Positions 14,880 through 30,200 of a stretch of 64,000 bases of DNA are shown here, piece by piece; within the stretch, counting starts at the first letter, position 1; each line of letters opens with the position of its first letter. Made by a program: the position numbers and the translations under genes. Below the pieces are notes generated by a model. The model saw only the letters and a list, made by a program, of their open reading frames with translations. It was not told where the DNA came from and did not search any database. This DNA is from Pseudorasbora parva (Eukaryota; Chordata; Actinopteri; Cypriniformes; Gobionidae): contig NC_090187.1 of NCBI RefSeq assembly GCF_024679245.1, positions 21,090,995 to 21,154,994 of the forward strand, given 5' to 3'.

Positions 14880-17150
14880 CCGTTTCATGCATACTGAGCT
14901 TTTTACACTATGTGTTTTTGATGGAGTGGTCCCAACCAAGCCTGCAGTCTCCCTCTCCTTTACTGAAGCTTTCGCGCCTCGATGGCCCCCCCGGCGACCG
15001 GTCCCAGTATAGCCGCCCCTCTGTGTTTTCTAATGGACACTAGGCAAACTAAATAATAAAATTACACTTCAAAAATGTTCCCCCAAAGTTAGTATATGTC
15101 ACTGAAGGCAGTTATCATCACGATGATTTCATTTCAGGTGTTCGTTTTAAAAATAAGTTTAGTCCGAGTTAGTTAGTTGATGCTATAAAAACGGGGGTGT
15201 GACGTCATGATTGACAGCTGAGACTGACGGCTTCTCTGAGTGAAGTTGTCACTGAGGCACTGACGGACTTTTTTCGAAATTTTTGGGAGCAGATTAGAGC
15301 TTTAGCTTTAATTTCTACATTTCCATAACTGTTTATTTCACACCAACATAATTAATTGTTCTGCATCTGCGAGCGTGTGGGCGGGCTTTTGATATCGCGA
15401 CTGTACTTCCTGCTCTACTTCCTGCGCTCTACTGCGCAACTCCGGTCCCGAAATCGCTACTGCGCAGACTCGGTCCCAAGATGTCCGCGCCGTGCAAGGG
15501 CACCTGAAAGCTTCAAATATGGCAAGCGGAAACGGATGATGTCGAGTCGTCCATATTTTTTTACGGTCTATGGTCCCAACAATAAAGGTTCACGATTGTG
15601 CTTTGGAAGCAGGCGGTGAGTAAAACTGCTTCAAATGTCTGTGTGTAACTTGATATCATCGCGTAAGTAAACATCAGGAAACAACATGATCGTGTATAGT
15701 TAATTTATCACTGGAGCATGCGATGTATGGGTGTAAGGTTGTAAGGTTTAGCACCCGACCCGTGAAAATATCCTAATTAAATCCGCACCTGCCCAGACAC
15801 ATTAATATGTGGCCCATTACCCGACCAGTGTCCGCGATAAATCACACATGCTAAAATCATTCTAATTAAAATGCTTTATTTTTTTTATCTTGCACCCCTC
15901 TCAACATCACAACAGCTTCATGAATGGCCTAAAACAAGCTGTGCCTTTAAAGATTTGTTGTCAACAATTCTATATACTCCACTCACCAACTTTACTTTTA
16001 CTTCATCCATTGCTACTCCTGCAACGCTCACTCCATCTGGGCTACGAGAGGCACAAAAATTGCACCGTTGCAGTGGTGGTGACATGATGGGTCAAATGGC
16101 ATGTTGTTGCATGTATGTGTAATGGTAATTTGGACATAGAAATTGTAATACAGAATGTTTGGGGGGAGAAGGAGGCGGGAACCGGCGAACATTTAAAAGA
16201 CTTTAACCAAACAAAACGAAAGTAACGTGGGCAGCCCCTCACGGACAACTGCCACACACACACACCTCGATGTCAAATTCAGGTCTGGTGATATCTCGTC
16301 CTATTGGTGTCGCTCGTCCATATGCCTCCGAACTCCCTCATGAGAGGACTCGAGACCATTTGGCTTGCAGTTGACGCTCATTCGCCATCATGCCTCGGGC
16401 TCGCTCGCTCGTCCACCTCGCCACAGAAATATTGCGCACGTTTTCATCCGTGCTACTACCCGCCTGCACAGAGTTAATTATCCGCCCACATCCCCGCCCG
16501 TTAATTTTATAAAATGTCACAAGCCACCCGTTTTAGCCACTAAAGCAGGTACCTGCGGCTGACCACTATAGGTGTCTGTTTGTTTATTGTAAAACACAAA
16601 GCACACTTCTTCATTAAAAAAGCCGTACTATTCAATTGTTTTCTACATAAACACTAGTCTGACATGCAAAACCATTTTGCTACTGCTACCGTTCAATCGC
16701 ATACAATAGTCCATAAACCAAATCATGTCCTCATAAACTACGCGTATAAATACGCAAATGTTGACATGGTGCTAAATAGTTACAGTACCACAGAGACAGC
16801 AGTACCAGCAGAGTCCTGCTGTTGCTGCTACTTCAGTTTAATTCCATCCTCTGGGTCAGATTCTGGATTATATATGGTTAAATCTGATTGATAGCCATGG
16901 TTTATTTAGGGTAACGTTATCTTTTCCAGGCTTGAGGATGTCACAGCTTTCAGACGCTCTCAATGCAAAAGCTCCGCGCACACGATACGCCTCCATCCGC
17001 TTTGTTTTTTTTTTCCGAAAAGACTCGGAACAGCCTATCTTTCTTTTATAAATATAACTAAAGACTTTTAGGAGATATAAAGGATGCAATACTACTCTAT
17101 AGGTACTCAAGACTGACATGAGATTGACTGAAAATGAGCCTTTCACCCCC
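14880..17150. mobile_element. Broken copy of the 8699-9807 family with several insertions
   Basis: TTTCATGCATACTGAGC (near 14884) and GTAAAACTGCTTCAAATGTC (near 15619) match positions near 8715 and 9254 of the complete element, and 17040-17150 (CAATACTACTCTATAGGTAC, then TTTCACCCCC) matches its right end. The copy is split by the insertion at 14936-15571 and by other material at about 15720-16620. Its right terminus has decayed to a poly-A run. Confidence 0.6.
14936..15571 (+). mobile_element. ~635 bp element family, copy 2, with 8-9 bp target duplication
   Basis: Collinear with 4825-5457 over its whole length, with the same first and last bases. The flanks are GGTCCCAA at 14928-14935 and 15572-15579, extendable by one C to 9 bp. 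The insertion target is itself a mobile element (14880-17150 copy), whose sequence resumes exactly after the right flank. Confidence 0.82.
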
Positions 17151-17340
17151 ACTTCAAAAAAAAAAAAAAAAAAATATCAAAGAATAGTACACCGGTGAGC
17201 GCGTCGAGTATAAACACCTTCCCAAATGGATGAGGCGTACGCACAGTCAGCGGAGCCTCGCGCTGCGGAGACAGACAAAGTATAAACGACGGTCTTGCAT
17301 AATTTAATCTAGATTTGTCAACTCTAAACCTACTCTGATC

Positions 17341-18412
17341 CAGGGGCGGAGCCAGACGATGTAAACATTCGGGGCTTAGCCCAAACCTAGGGGGGTCCGG
17401 GGGTATACTCCCCCGGGGAGATTTTTTTCCATTTACATCAGCTAAATGCACTATTTTTCAGGCTGTTTGAGATAATAAAATACCTAAAAATCTATATACT
17501 ATCTGGGAAGTAGAGCCTACAACCTGTTTGGTATTTAACTGTTCTCCAGCTGTAGTGAATCCAAAACACCAAACATGTTAAGGATGACTCATTTTAACCC
17601 CTGGCAAATAAAAAAGGCAACCATTATCTGACTATTTTTAAGTTAGCCTGCATAGGTGAAATTGGAATTTGGTGTAAACATCATTACTAATCTTTAGAGT
17701 TCAGTTTGGTTTACTTTGTGCTTAGCTGACAAATTTGCTACATCAGAACCCATGACCAATCAGATGTTGTTTTCGGCTGCAAACTTTCGCGGTTGGTTAG
17801 TTCTACAAAGGAAATACCCATATTTGGATTAGACAGCGCTGTGTGTGAGACTGAGAGCTTTATAATGATATCAGGCATGACATGCTTCTGTGAATGGAGA
17901 CGGCACGGGAGCTCGCATAACCTAACGTTAACTCTACCTAGCTAGCAATACAGTCATGTAACGTTAACTCAAGTGTTACAACAGCGGATTCACAAACCTG
18001 TAACACTTTCGTCTGACGCAGAATCTCTCTCTGGCCGGTGAGGTTTAGTGTTCCTTTTAAAAAAAATGTGTAGTGTCCATGTTAACTATAGTTAACTACG
18101 ACGCTGGTGAAATACAAAAGCCCGCCAATCCCTGATGACAACGACGAAGAAGAAGATGTATATTCTTCTTCGTTAGTTTTTATTGGCAGTTGGCATTGGG
18201 GATTTTGCGACAGTCTATGTGTGCGATGCATTGCCGACTGCCACACACACACACGGTAAAGGAGCTTTTGTTTCATTTTTTGCCGCTCCAGTCTGAAAGA
18301 CTGAAAGGAAATGAAACAAAATGATTTTTATTTTTTTTACTAAAAGATTCGGGGCTTTTGACAAAACATTCGGGGCTTAAGCCCCATTAGCCACCCCCCC
18401 GCTCCGCCCCTG
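17341..18412. mobile_element. Non-autonomous hAT-like element (1.07 kb), perfect duplication
   Basis: The twelve-base perfect terminal inverted repeat is CAGGGGCGGAGC / GCTCCGCCCCTG. The 8-base site CTCTGATC lies directly outside each end (17333-17340 and 18413-18420). The interior carries ATTCGGGGCTT(A/T) subterminal repeats at both ends. No transposase frame was recognised. Confidence 0.93.
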
Positions 18413-18420
18413 CTCTGATC

Positions 18421-19684
18421 CTCAGAGTTTGTTCAGCTAGCTTCACGCAACAGGCCTATGGATCAAAAACAATAACGTGGCCCATTTAATTTTGTTTATT
18501 ACTTTTTTGTAGTGGGGCCAGTACAAATTTTGGCAGGGCAAGTACAAATTAACCACTGGCCCGACCAGTAGAAAAAAAATTATTTGCGTTGAGCCCTGGT
18601 CTATGGCTCATACCCAGACCAAACACAAAAATTACCTCTCAAATGGTTTGTAAGTATCAAAAAGAACACTTTCACAAATGATTGCACTTGACCAATCAGA
18701 AACGAAAAAAATTATGTCAAAATGTATCTCTTATCGACTACTCACCTTAAGTGAAGGTAAACAAATTACAAAGAAAACGCATGTGTATCAGTATATTGGA
18801 TCCTTGACAGCAAAGTGACAGTACCCTAATATATCTGCTGTCTGTCATCAATGTTAATTAAAGACAAAGATAACAAGAATAAATCTGTATTTCATTTACA
18901 ATTAAATATACAATCTATTAAATTTCTATAGTATTCCTGTACCTAAATACTTAAATCTACCTGAAATGATTAAAACACTATTTAATTAATTTTTTTATTT
19001 TATTGTATTACTATTTATTTGTGCTTATGCTATTAATTTGTTTATTTATTCTTGTTTATTTTGCAATAAATAAACAAGAACCCCACACCTCCCCTATCCA
19101 TTACCAAAATGAAATGTTGTACTATTAGAGTGGCCACTTTTTTCTAAACATTTTATTATTGACATCATTATTTATTATTGATAAACCTCTCAGTCAGAAC
19201 CAAGAGCCAATGTTAAACTCCTATTATCGCCGTAAAATGACCTCGAAAAATTATCACCGAAAAAAAGACCCATAAACTATCTGGCAGAAACAAAGCTATG
19301 GTTCTCACAATCTGTCATTTGCAAACCATAACAAACTCACAGCAAAGCAATATAACTATTTTTGGGGCTGCAGAAGCAAAAGCTTTCTTTTCTTCATTTT
19401 TTTTTTTCTGTTCATTCCTACAGTGACAGTCTACATTTTTGTGGACTGCCTTTGGATGAGAACAAAATCAAAGATATATGCGTGGATCTCCGCATGCACT
19501 GCAGAGATGATCAATATTGACACAGACACAAGACTCCATGTGTGCTCAGGATCAGAGCTGTAGTCTTGACCAATTCCTATTTTCAGACTGTTCAACAAAA
19601 TATGAGGTGGCTAACCAGGATAACATTTAACTAGACAGAGGCTTTGTTAATTATGACCAGTAATTAAACTGATACCTGCATTAA
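18421..19684. other. Gene-free stretch
   Basis: AT-rich, with no exon recognised. The first ~180 bases continue the repeat into which the 17341-18412 element inserted. The rest shows no clear structure. Confidence 0.4.
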
Positions 19685-20369
19685 AGGTGCACTATGTAAC
19701 TTTTCCATCCGTTAGAGGTCATATATTCAACACAAAGATGTAGTTTGATGACGCCAAGTTGGAGCGTCAAAATAAAAAAATCATGATAGGACTCGGGCAG
19801 ATATAAAGTTCATGGATGTGATTATTAATGTTACTATAGTATGAAGCAGAGCAGGATCGAGTGTTGAGAGAGCTGAGCAAGGACGCTGGAGCAATTGTTA
19901 ATAAGATGAATGCAACACACGCCTCATAAGCAGCGGTACTTTTTTTGTCAAAGTGGGCTAAACCATTTCCGCTTTTCCGGTCATGAGTATGAGGTAAAGC
20001 AGCTTTGTTTATCATATTAGATACATCTGAGTGTGTTGATTTTATTATGTTATGACATTACTCTGTGGGTTCACTTAGCGGCTGCTATGACACGTGTTAC
20101 ACACTGCAATAAGAGTAATGAATTTCTGCCAAATAAAACCAAAAACCGAGGGTAACACAGATATGATGCAATTTACAGGTGACTCCCTCACACGCCCCGG
20201 TTCCTTGGTTAAAAAGGCAATATTCTCACGAATTACAAATAGTTTGAAACATTTGGGATATTGTAAATACTCAACTGAACAAAATATATGACACACACCT
20301 AGTAGTTTTTGGATATTTTACACCAAAAAAATTGTAAAAAAAATATATTTTTTTTTACATAGTGCACCT
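19685..20369. mobile_element. Complete TTAA-flanked MITE (685 bp)
   Basis: The terminal inverted repeat is AGGTGCACTATGTAA on both ends, with TTAA at 19681-19684 and 20370-20373. Frames inside it, on both strands, are short and not gene-like. Confidence 0.92.
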
Positions 20370-20373
20370 TTAA

Positions 20374-22490
20374 GAGGCATCACTTTATTCCCCGCAGGTA
20401 ACATTATGGATAAAGATGCTATCGTCGAATTATGTCTACATTTCTACGTAATGCAATAAGCTACTTTACGCAGTCAAACTCTACAATGCAGTTTTACCAC
20501 ATTATTCCATTGGCAATATGAGATTCTATACAGAATATATTACATAAAACAGTTAATAACTATGATAAAAATAAAACTGTAAAATAAATGTAATTCTTAA
20601 TCTATGATGTCAATGTGGTATTTTTATAACTGTTATAATGAGTAATGAACTTATACATCTGCATGTGACAGGCAGACATTATTAACTATTCATAGAAGCA
20701 CATATAAGATACAGCGGTTCACAAAAGCCTTCAGACTAATGTTTGTACAGCTTGCTAAGTTTTATTCTATATGCTGAGGAGACAGAACTTGTTTAAAGAG
20801 ATTCTCTCACATTGATGAGTGTAACACAACTCTAGTACAGGACATGCTACTTTTCTGATTGTGCTTCGGGAAATGAAACAAAATCATGTCTGAACACGTA
20901 GAAACTCTATGATACCTGCACCTGTATGTGTCAGATAAGCAAGCTAATTTTTACTGTAGTTTAGTTTGATTACAGCAAGTCTTGTTTTAATATGTAAAGA
21001 AGAGGCAGGCATGGGTATAACAATTATTTTGAAAAATTAGCAATAGTGCCAAACCAATATTTTCCTTCTCAGCTATAGTACTCATACTTTAGTAATACAT
21101 TCTTCCGAATAATCACTAAAGTGACAGATTGCACATTGTCCAGCTATATTAGTCATATGATTTGGCACATATAATCTACTGATCAAACCTCTTAACAGGG
21201 TTTTAAATGGACCCCTTTCACATTTCCGGGGTTCTTATAATAGTTAGGTACATTTCTAAAGTGGTGAAAGGAAGATGACAGCAAATATAATTGTTGTATT
21301 TGTCGTAACATCAAAAGAAAACACATGATAAGAAAGAGGGGGGGGGGAATAGAGAGCGATTACAGTTAGAAGGAAGAATGATGGCAAATTTACCATCACT
21401 CCTTCAGCTGTTGTTTTTTGTGTGTCATTTACTGTCATGGTAACAAAAAGTATAGCATCATTATAAATGTGTATTACATTTGTTTGTTTTTTATAAAATA
21501 AAAGCGTAACTAATTCCGCAGTGTTGGTAACAGGAAAAATGTCATCGTAGACGTGAAGAGTCCATTCGACAATACGTTTTTTTTTTTTTTTTTTCTTAAA
21601 TGGGGCTCCAGGATGCAAAGGTGCTAGGGGGTCCAAGTTAAGAGAAAATCAGTGTACCAAAAATATGTAAATAATAACTATAAAACTAATGAATAAGTCA
21701 CTACTACATAGACAATAATAAAATTCATTGAAACTAAATTTCTAAACAATGTTTAAGTTATATAGTATAAATTTGGACTTTATACTGAAAATACATATCA
21801 GCCTTTTATGTTTTAGAATAGGGGTCACTCGGACGTGGCATCTAAAAGACTGTAAAGGCCCTGATCCACATGATCATCAACATCCTGTCAATATTATTAT
21901 TAACAAACCCCTTGACTGGATTTAATATGATCAAACACTTAAATTCAAAGCCCTGTCTAAATAAAGATAAATATGGCCAAACCTCTTAATTAAGTTTTAT
22001 AAATTAAGTCAACAAGATGGTCAAACTTCTGGAGTGGTTCTGAATAAAAACCCTGATGATATTACTTTACCTGATGATCAAACACCTTAACCTGATTACC
22101 AGCATGTCCAAGCCTCTTAACCTGTCAAACTCCTATAAACCTGATGAACAAGCTCCATGTTTGGGTCTCATATAACCTAACGTTACATGGAGCTCAATTT
22201 GACAGATGTTTCCTAAGTGTCTAGTCTCCCATCGGATAATAATAGTTTTAACACAACCATGAGCTGAAAGTTTGTAAGTTAATTTTGACTTTAGACAATA
22301 AAAAATATTTATTGGACACAAATGACTGATCATGAGTTCAGATGGGCTACCAGCCCAGCACACACCCGTGTGTTTACACCAGTCAAACGCAGTGTAAACT
22401 AGTGTAAAACTAGACCAACACACATTTAACTAGCTGTTGGGACGGTTAACGGTTAAAGGAAAGCAGAATATACATAAATATGCTCTGTAC
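20374..22490. other. Gene-free stretch, presumed start of lrch3 intron 1
   Basis: AT-rich sequence with a G run near 21340 and a poly-T run near 21574. No exon was recognised on either strand. It lies directly downstream (minus strand) of the lrch3 exon 1 splice donor. Confidence 0.5.
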
Positions 22491-22746
22491 CGGCCCGGGT
22501 GGTGTCGGTCAGGTCGTGTCCGGCGGCGCTCCTCGGGAACTCCTTCAGCTTCCTGCCGCTCAGGTTGAGAGCTCCAGTGGCCGCCGCCTCGTCCAGCGCC
22601 CGATCCAGCGAGCGATTCCAGGACGCGGGTCCGGGAGCATTGGATAATCCGTGATGGGTAGTTCCTGCCGCCGAAACTCCGGCGGGATGGCCGACGGTAA
22701 AAGAAGGCACGGCGCTTTCCGCGGAGAGCAACACCGAAGCCGCCAT
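22491..22746 (-). CDS. lrch3: lrch3 first coding exon (LRR and calponin-homology protein)
   Basis: The exon has 85 codons plus one base, starting at ATG (22746-22744) in the context TGTAATGGCGGC. It ends at ACCCGGGCCG before a GTACAGAG donor (GT at 22490-22489). The translated tail, around NRSLDRALDEAAATGALNLS then GRKLKEFPR and HDLTDTTRA, is the start of the LRCH family: an N-terminal lead followed by the first leucine-rich repeats. Of LRCH1-4 it fits LRCH3 best (SLDRAL and GRKL.EFPR ... HDLTDTTRA). LRCH proteins are DOCK-binding cytoskeletal regulators with nine or so LRRs and a C-terminal CH domain, all encoded further on the minus strand, beyond position 1. The flanking sequence up to about 22850 is GC-rich, consistent with a promoter. 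The frame running past the donor to 22453 is intronic. Confidence 0.88.
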
Positions 22747-24141
22747 TACACAGCTAACACTCCCGCTGGATCCTCACGGGCCCCACACGAGCGCGGACAG
22801 TGGTAGTGCGCATGCGCGGACGCATAGAGGGCAGAGATGGGTCTTAAACAGACAGATCCAACGGAGCACGAGCGGGGACACTAGTAGTGCATGCGTGGAT
22901 TGAAGGCGAAGCAGCCAGTCTGGCCTCTATGGAATTATCTCAAACTTCACCTTTATTTTGATCATATTCAATTTTTTGTCATAGTCTAAATACATAAATG
23001 CATGCATTAAAGGGTAGTTGACAAGTATCATGAACAAGACCTTTCTTCAAAATATTTAAGTGTATAATAACCAAACTAATAAATAAATATTCTCTTATTT
23101 GTTTGATACATTCCAATAAAGTGTTCCTTATATATGAAAATAGAATGGTAAATGCATTTAATGCATGATTTAAAGGTCGTTTATATCATTTATGAGTTAA
23201 GAGAACATGCAGCAAATCTTTTTAGATGTATTTTTCTATACAAACTTTTGGAGCATGACAAATTCAATTGAATCCAATGAGAAAAGTATTGGTCTAATTG
23301 GCTTTATAAGATAAAATACGGTTAAAGGGAAGCAGAATATATGCAAACTGCCCCCTACTGGTCAATTATAAACGTCAGAATACGATTGTCTACTCAGAAA
23401 CCCCTAAATTTAATCCTTCTCATAAATCATTACAAATCTGTATTATAATTTTAATTAAAAGTCATTATCATAAACAACTATTACCAAATTATTCTAGCAA
23501 CCAACAGATATTTATATTTGTTTAATGATAAGCACTTGTGTTTTATATCATTCCATCACTTGATTGATCCACAAAAAAAGCTTTATCTAGCTTTATTTTT
23601 ACACATTTAAGACACACAAAAAAGACAGTTAAGACGTAAAGGCATTTCTTTTTTTATTTTTCATGTTCTCTACACATACAACTGAATAAATGGACCTTCA
23701 TTTCCTTAATCGAATAGTCAAAGAACATAAATTCAGCTCTAAATGTAGAGGAAAATCCAATAAAGGTGCATAGTACCAAATAATGTTTATCAACATGAAC
23801 TGGTCCAAAAACCTAGAACACAGAAAATGCATTGCAGCATTTCTTTTAAACAAATGTGTTTGTTTGTTTTTCCACAGAAAAAGTTGAAAGTCATTTGTAG
23901 TCTTGGGTTTTATTGCCTTGGTTATGGATTCAGCAGCAATACTGATAGAAGTCCAACACTGGAATGTTTCAGAAGATAACGTTCCTCCAGGTTTTGGAGT
24001 AAGGCACAAGAGTGCACCAACATCATGGTGTTGTGATGAAAAAACTTCAGATATATAGCGATTAAATAGGAAAAGGGGAATGATCAAAACGATCTTCAGG
24101 CAAGCCAAGAGAAAAGATGAACAAATTGAAGACCATTATTT
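22747..24141. other. lrch3 promoter side and serp1 3' UTR region
   Basis: About 22747-22900 is GC-rich and is probably the lrch3 promoter and 5' UTR (minus strand). The remainder is AT-rich. The part next to 24141 is probably the serp1 3' UTR; on the minus strand an AATAAA signal is formed by TTTATT at about 23653-23658. The 136-codon minus-strand frame at 23698-24108 lies in this UTR and shows no recognisable domain. Confidence 0.5.
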
Positions 24142-25330
<1,189 letters not shown>

Positions 25331-26908
25331 GGGCGGAGATTAACCAGCTGATAAATTCAAAACTATGTATACTTTTCTATTTAAATTATTTTCAGTATAT
25401 TTTCTAACCAATGACTATTAAAGCTAACAGCTGTTATTATTCACATTTAAATTGTTTTCCGGAGCGCTTCAAATGCAGATTTGTTGTCACGTGGTAAGTG
25501 TTACTTTAATCAGCACTAACGATGTTGGACCAATCACTGCTAGTTAAAATCTTTATTTTCTTCGTAAAGGATGCTTGAGTAAATATAGATTTGTATTGTT
25601 TATTTAATTAGGAAAAATAAGTCTCACTAATTAAAAAGAGAAATAGGCTACTCAATTTAAAAGTAAAGCAACAGTAAAACAATTCAATTTAATTAAATAA
25701 AAATCACATTAAGTTAAAAAAAAGCAGCGTTTATCCGGCTTTATGCTTGGATGGTAGTGACATTTTAGATCGGAAGTGCAACAACAAAAACAGGCAGGCC
25801 TACGCAAAATCTTTCAAATGAAGAGAAAGAGCTACCCCAAAGGGTAAATTCTATTGGGTTTTTATTGTAATATACATTGGAGAAAATCCTTGCTTTTGCC
25901 AAGTAGCCTAAATTTTGTGTAAGGAAATTCATTATAAAATCCTTCATAATATATTCCGTTAACTCATTTATTCTGATATTGACGAAACAATGTTCTTTTT
26001 GTGGTTTTGTTGAAGAAACAATAGCCCATTTATTCTGTGATTGTAATAGGCCTACAACCAATTTTAAAAAGAAATTAAAGTAAGTTCTTTTAGGCTATTT
26101 GTAGCCCTCACACCTTCGAGATTATCTTTTATTACAAAAACCCCAAATTACTGTCCCTTATTGTTAATTTCTTAATCTTGTACGACTCTATTATTATTAT
26201 GCTAAATTATTTTAGGCTAGCCTACCACAAGCAAAAATGGCTTTAGTCTCCTTTAAGCTTTCTTCTCTTTTTTGCTGAATTTAAGTCTTTTATTTCATCC
26301 CTTAAACTTATAAATAAAAAAGTGCAACATTTTTAATGCATTATGAAGATTTATTCTAAGAGATGTCTTAACCGTATTATTATGGTTTTCTTTCTGTGCC
26401 TATGATGTGCAAATCCAGGACATTCATGTTTTCTGTTCCTTGTTATTATTCAATGTAAGATTTACAACCTTACTCCATTTCTTCATTTCCCTGATCTTGT
26501 AGCCTATTTAGGCTATGTAGCATATAAGTTCTGCTTTCAATAAATAAAATAAAAATACACACATACAGGCCTACATATGTGTGTGTTAAGTGGCAAACCT
26601 TGAAAGGAATATCTTATTTGTAACGTAGCCTAAGCCTTAAAAACTGATTTAGCCTACACATTTTTATGCAATTATTGACTGCATGGCCGCCGATCGCCCC
26701 CTGAAGGATTGTGTGTTTAACAGAAAATAGTTTAACGTGCCCTGGTGTTCATCTTACAACTCATGCATTTTTATTTTATTTTTGTAAATGTTTATTCAGG
26801 ATAAGCGTCATTCTTTTGCGCCGCAATTATTCAGTGCATTAGTCAGTCATGGAAACATGACATCAAAATTCATGTGTCCAATTTTTCACAATATTTTGAC
26901 AAAACGAA

Positions 26909-26951
<43 letters not shown>

Positions 26952-27274
26952 GCATCATCATCCTCATCCTCATCATTATTATTATTATTATTATTATCGG
27001 CCATTTTCGGCTTATTTAAAAATACTTGACAATCAACATCACGCGCCAATATCTCTAGTCTATAAAACTGTAATACAATTTGTTATTGAGATACAAACAT
27101 CAACAATTCAAAGAAATCCGCTCCTGAAAATCGGAAGAAACCGATATAACATACAACCTTTACTTTATGAATTTGGTTTTGACATTTTACAAGTCAAACT
27201 CTGACCGAAACACTCTATAGTGACGTCGGCGGCGAATGCTATGACGTGAGACGTTGTCGTACTTCCGTTTCAAA
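25331..27274. other. serp1-eif2a intergenic region
   Basis: No exon recognised. (ATT)n runs lie at about 26911-26950 and 26978-26996. The last 60 bases before eif2a carry TGACGTC (27221-27227), TGACGTG (27242-27248) and an ETS-like ACTTCCG (27261-27267), compatible with a TATA-less housekeeping promoter. The frame at 25765-26061 has no recognisable content. Confidence 0.4.
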
Positions 27275-30200
27275 ATGGCGCCCCCCACACCTCATTTAGC
27301 AGGTGAGTGGTTGCTCTAAAATGTATATTTCGTGCTCATTTCAGATGCGTAAAGATAAATAATCAACGTGAGATGGCAAGCGTGTTATGAAATAACTCTA
27401 ATATCATTTAGTCTCGTTTTTTTTGCAGACACATATACACGGATGAACTCATTCTGTCATATGCGCCTGTCATATGCGTAAAAAGTGTATCGTTATTTCA
27501 GCGCAATAAGAGAAATAACCTTACACGCATCAGCAAATCACACAAATGAAATATTTTTAAAAAAAACGATATAATATGTATCTGCTGATCAGCGGATAGA
27601 TGCTTTGTAGTGCAAGTCATCATACGTGTAGAATAAACTGATTTTAAGCGGACATGAGAAAAAGAAAAAAAAAAGCGGGATTGAGAAAGCCAACATACCG
27701 TAATAACTACCTAGGTTAGGGTTTATTTGTTTTTGGTTTTTAAATCCATAACCTGAGGACAATTATTTGTACTTGCCTATATTAGTTGAAATAATTTCAA
27801 GCTACATCCAATCTGAGTAAAAACCTCTGTCCTGATGTAAAATACTTTATTTTCCCCCATGTATAACCATCAAAATCCAGAAAATTCCAATAGAATTAAT
27901 ATATACTATATTGAAAATTCTATTCATCCTCCAACTCATCTGTCTGGTAACTGTACAGTGCAAACATCTGAATTTCTTTTCAAAGTTAACCAATCTACAC
28001 AATATTAAATCCACACAAATTTCAACCTTTACATTTCAAGACTGAACTTTGTTTTTCTCAAGCCAGCATTCAATTTTAGTTTTCCTTTTCTGGTTGTAAC
28101 ATAGTCTGTTTAATTTCAAACAGTCAGAGGATCAGATGGAACGTTGCTGTTGTGTGGACCTCCGAGCTGTCAGGAAAGCTCTGCTTTTCAGAGGTCAGTC
28201 ATTGCATTTGCTTTATGGAGAAAGTTTTTACCCTAAAACTTTGTCAGTTTTATTAACATTAACTGTTTCATTTGATTCAGAGATGACCGACAAGGCAAAC
28301 ACATGACGTTCAGCAGTGATGGGTCCCTGTTTGGATGGTGCAATGGCTCACAGTATGTAAAATCTAACAAATTTCCTAACAAGTTGATTGAAATAAAGCG
28401 TTTAACATGTGTTTAATAATAAGATTCTCGGTTAAGGGGTAGTCAATGTAAGCAGACATGTGCTGAATTAGTGACGATAAAAGTGAATGGGTTCAATATC
28501 ATTGGTCTTAAAAAGTGGGTGGGTCTTGTCCCACCCACACACAATGGTTCCGACGCCCATGCTTGTGAAATGTGATGAGCATTGTGTGAGTCTGTCTCTG
28601 GCTCAGCGTCAGCCACACCGTGGAAGCACATTTGAACTTAAGTGGGCGGCACCGAAATGAGGAACCGGAATCTGTGTTCTGATTCGGTCCGGTACATAGC
28701 GGTTATATAGGTACCGATGCTATATTGGCACCGGGTTTTGGTACCCAACTCTAATGAGGGCCGAGTTAAAAGTTAATTTTAGCCATTGATCCCCAATTCC
28801 CCCCTACCTAGAAAGGCTGAACAAAGTGGACCTGCATTCCGGATGAAAATAAGTCCCTACCGGCCGTTTGCTGTAGTCTTTAGAATTTGATTTCTTTAAA
28901 AGCAAATATATCCCTTTGCTTTAATCTTTGAACATTGTAACTTTTGGAGATGTTGTTTATGCTCAAACAACAACATTACACACTAGCTAAAGTTAGAAAA
29001 GTGAAATTGTGTTTTACCACCCTTTAAGCTTTATGAACTCAAAATAAGTATTTGCCAATTTTAAGGCAATCAGTTTCAACAAATTTTCCAATGGTAAAGA
29101 TTGAAATTTGAATAAATGTCCTGTTTGTGTTTGACAGGGTCAGTGTGATCAAAGTTTCCACTGGAGATTTGGTGAAGTCTTTTGATTTACCCAAAACCGC
29201 CGTGCTGGAATTCTCACCTTTGAACAAAGTTCTGGCCACCTGGCAGCAATATACCAGTAAGAACTTTTAAAATATGATATAATATTCATTTGAAATGTTT
29301 TTTATGACATTCTAACTATAAGAACAGACAAAATGTAATCTAAGCAAGCAGCGCAACTGCATTAACATGCAAAAACAACTAGGAAATGCATAGTAATGCC
29401 TTGGAAACCACAAAAACAGGTTTATTTTCCAGAAACGCAGGATAACCCTCAGGGAGAGGCAAACCTGCAACTTTGGGACTTGCAAACAGGTGCCTGCATT
29501 AAAGCGTTCTATCAAAAGAAGATTACAGGATGGTGAGTGACTTACTCTTCGTAACAATGTTCATTATTACTGTCCATAACAATGTTGTCAGTTAATTCAT
29601 GTTCTTTCTGTAACTGTTAAACATGTTCTTTGCATGTTTGTTGTCTGTATTTTCACAGGTGTCCAAGTTGGGCAGATGACGAAAGTATTACCGTTAGAAA
29701 TGTCAATAATGAACTTCACTTCTATGAGAACAACAACTTTGGTAACACCTTGTCTGTTTAATTAATTAATTGTGTATGTTATATTCCAGTTAGCTGGGGA
29801 AATGTTGAGAGATAGCATGGATATGTTTTTAACAACATCTTTAAAGGTTTTATGTATATGAATCTATAATGGAAAGTGTACTTTTAGTTTATATCTGTTA
29901 TATCTATAACTTTTTCTGTTATATCTGTCATTATTTGCAGTAGTTAGCCATTTCGTGAGTTCTCTTAAAGGGATAGTTTGCTCAAAAATTAAAATTCTGT
30001 CATTTACTCACCCTCAAGTTGTTCCAAACCTGTATGAATTTATTTCTTCTGCTGAACACAAAAGAAGATATTTTAAAGGATGTCAGTAACTTGACTTGAC
30101 TTGGAAAAAAATGACTATGGATGTCACTAGGACCTATCAAAAGTTTGTTTATTCTTCAAAATATCATCTTTTGTGCTCAGCAGAAGAATTACAATTTTGG

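Noticed and set aside
23698..24108. 136-codon minus-strand frame
   Set aside because: It lies directly downstream of the serp1 stop, in the expected 3' UTR, with no recognisable domain.
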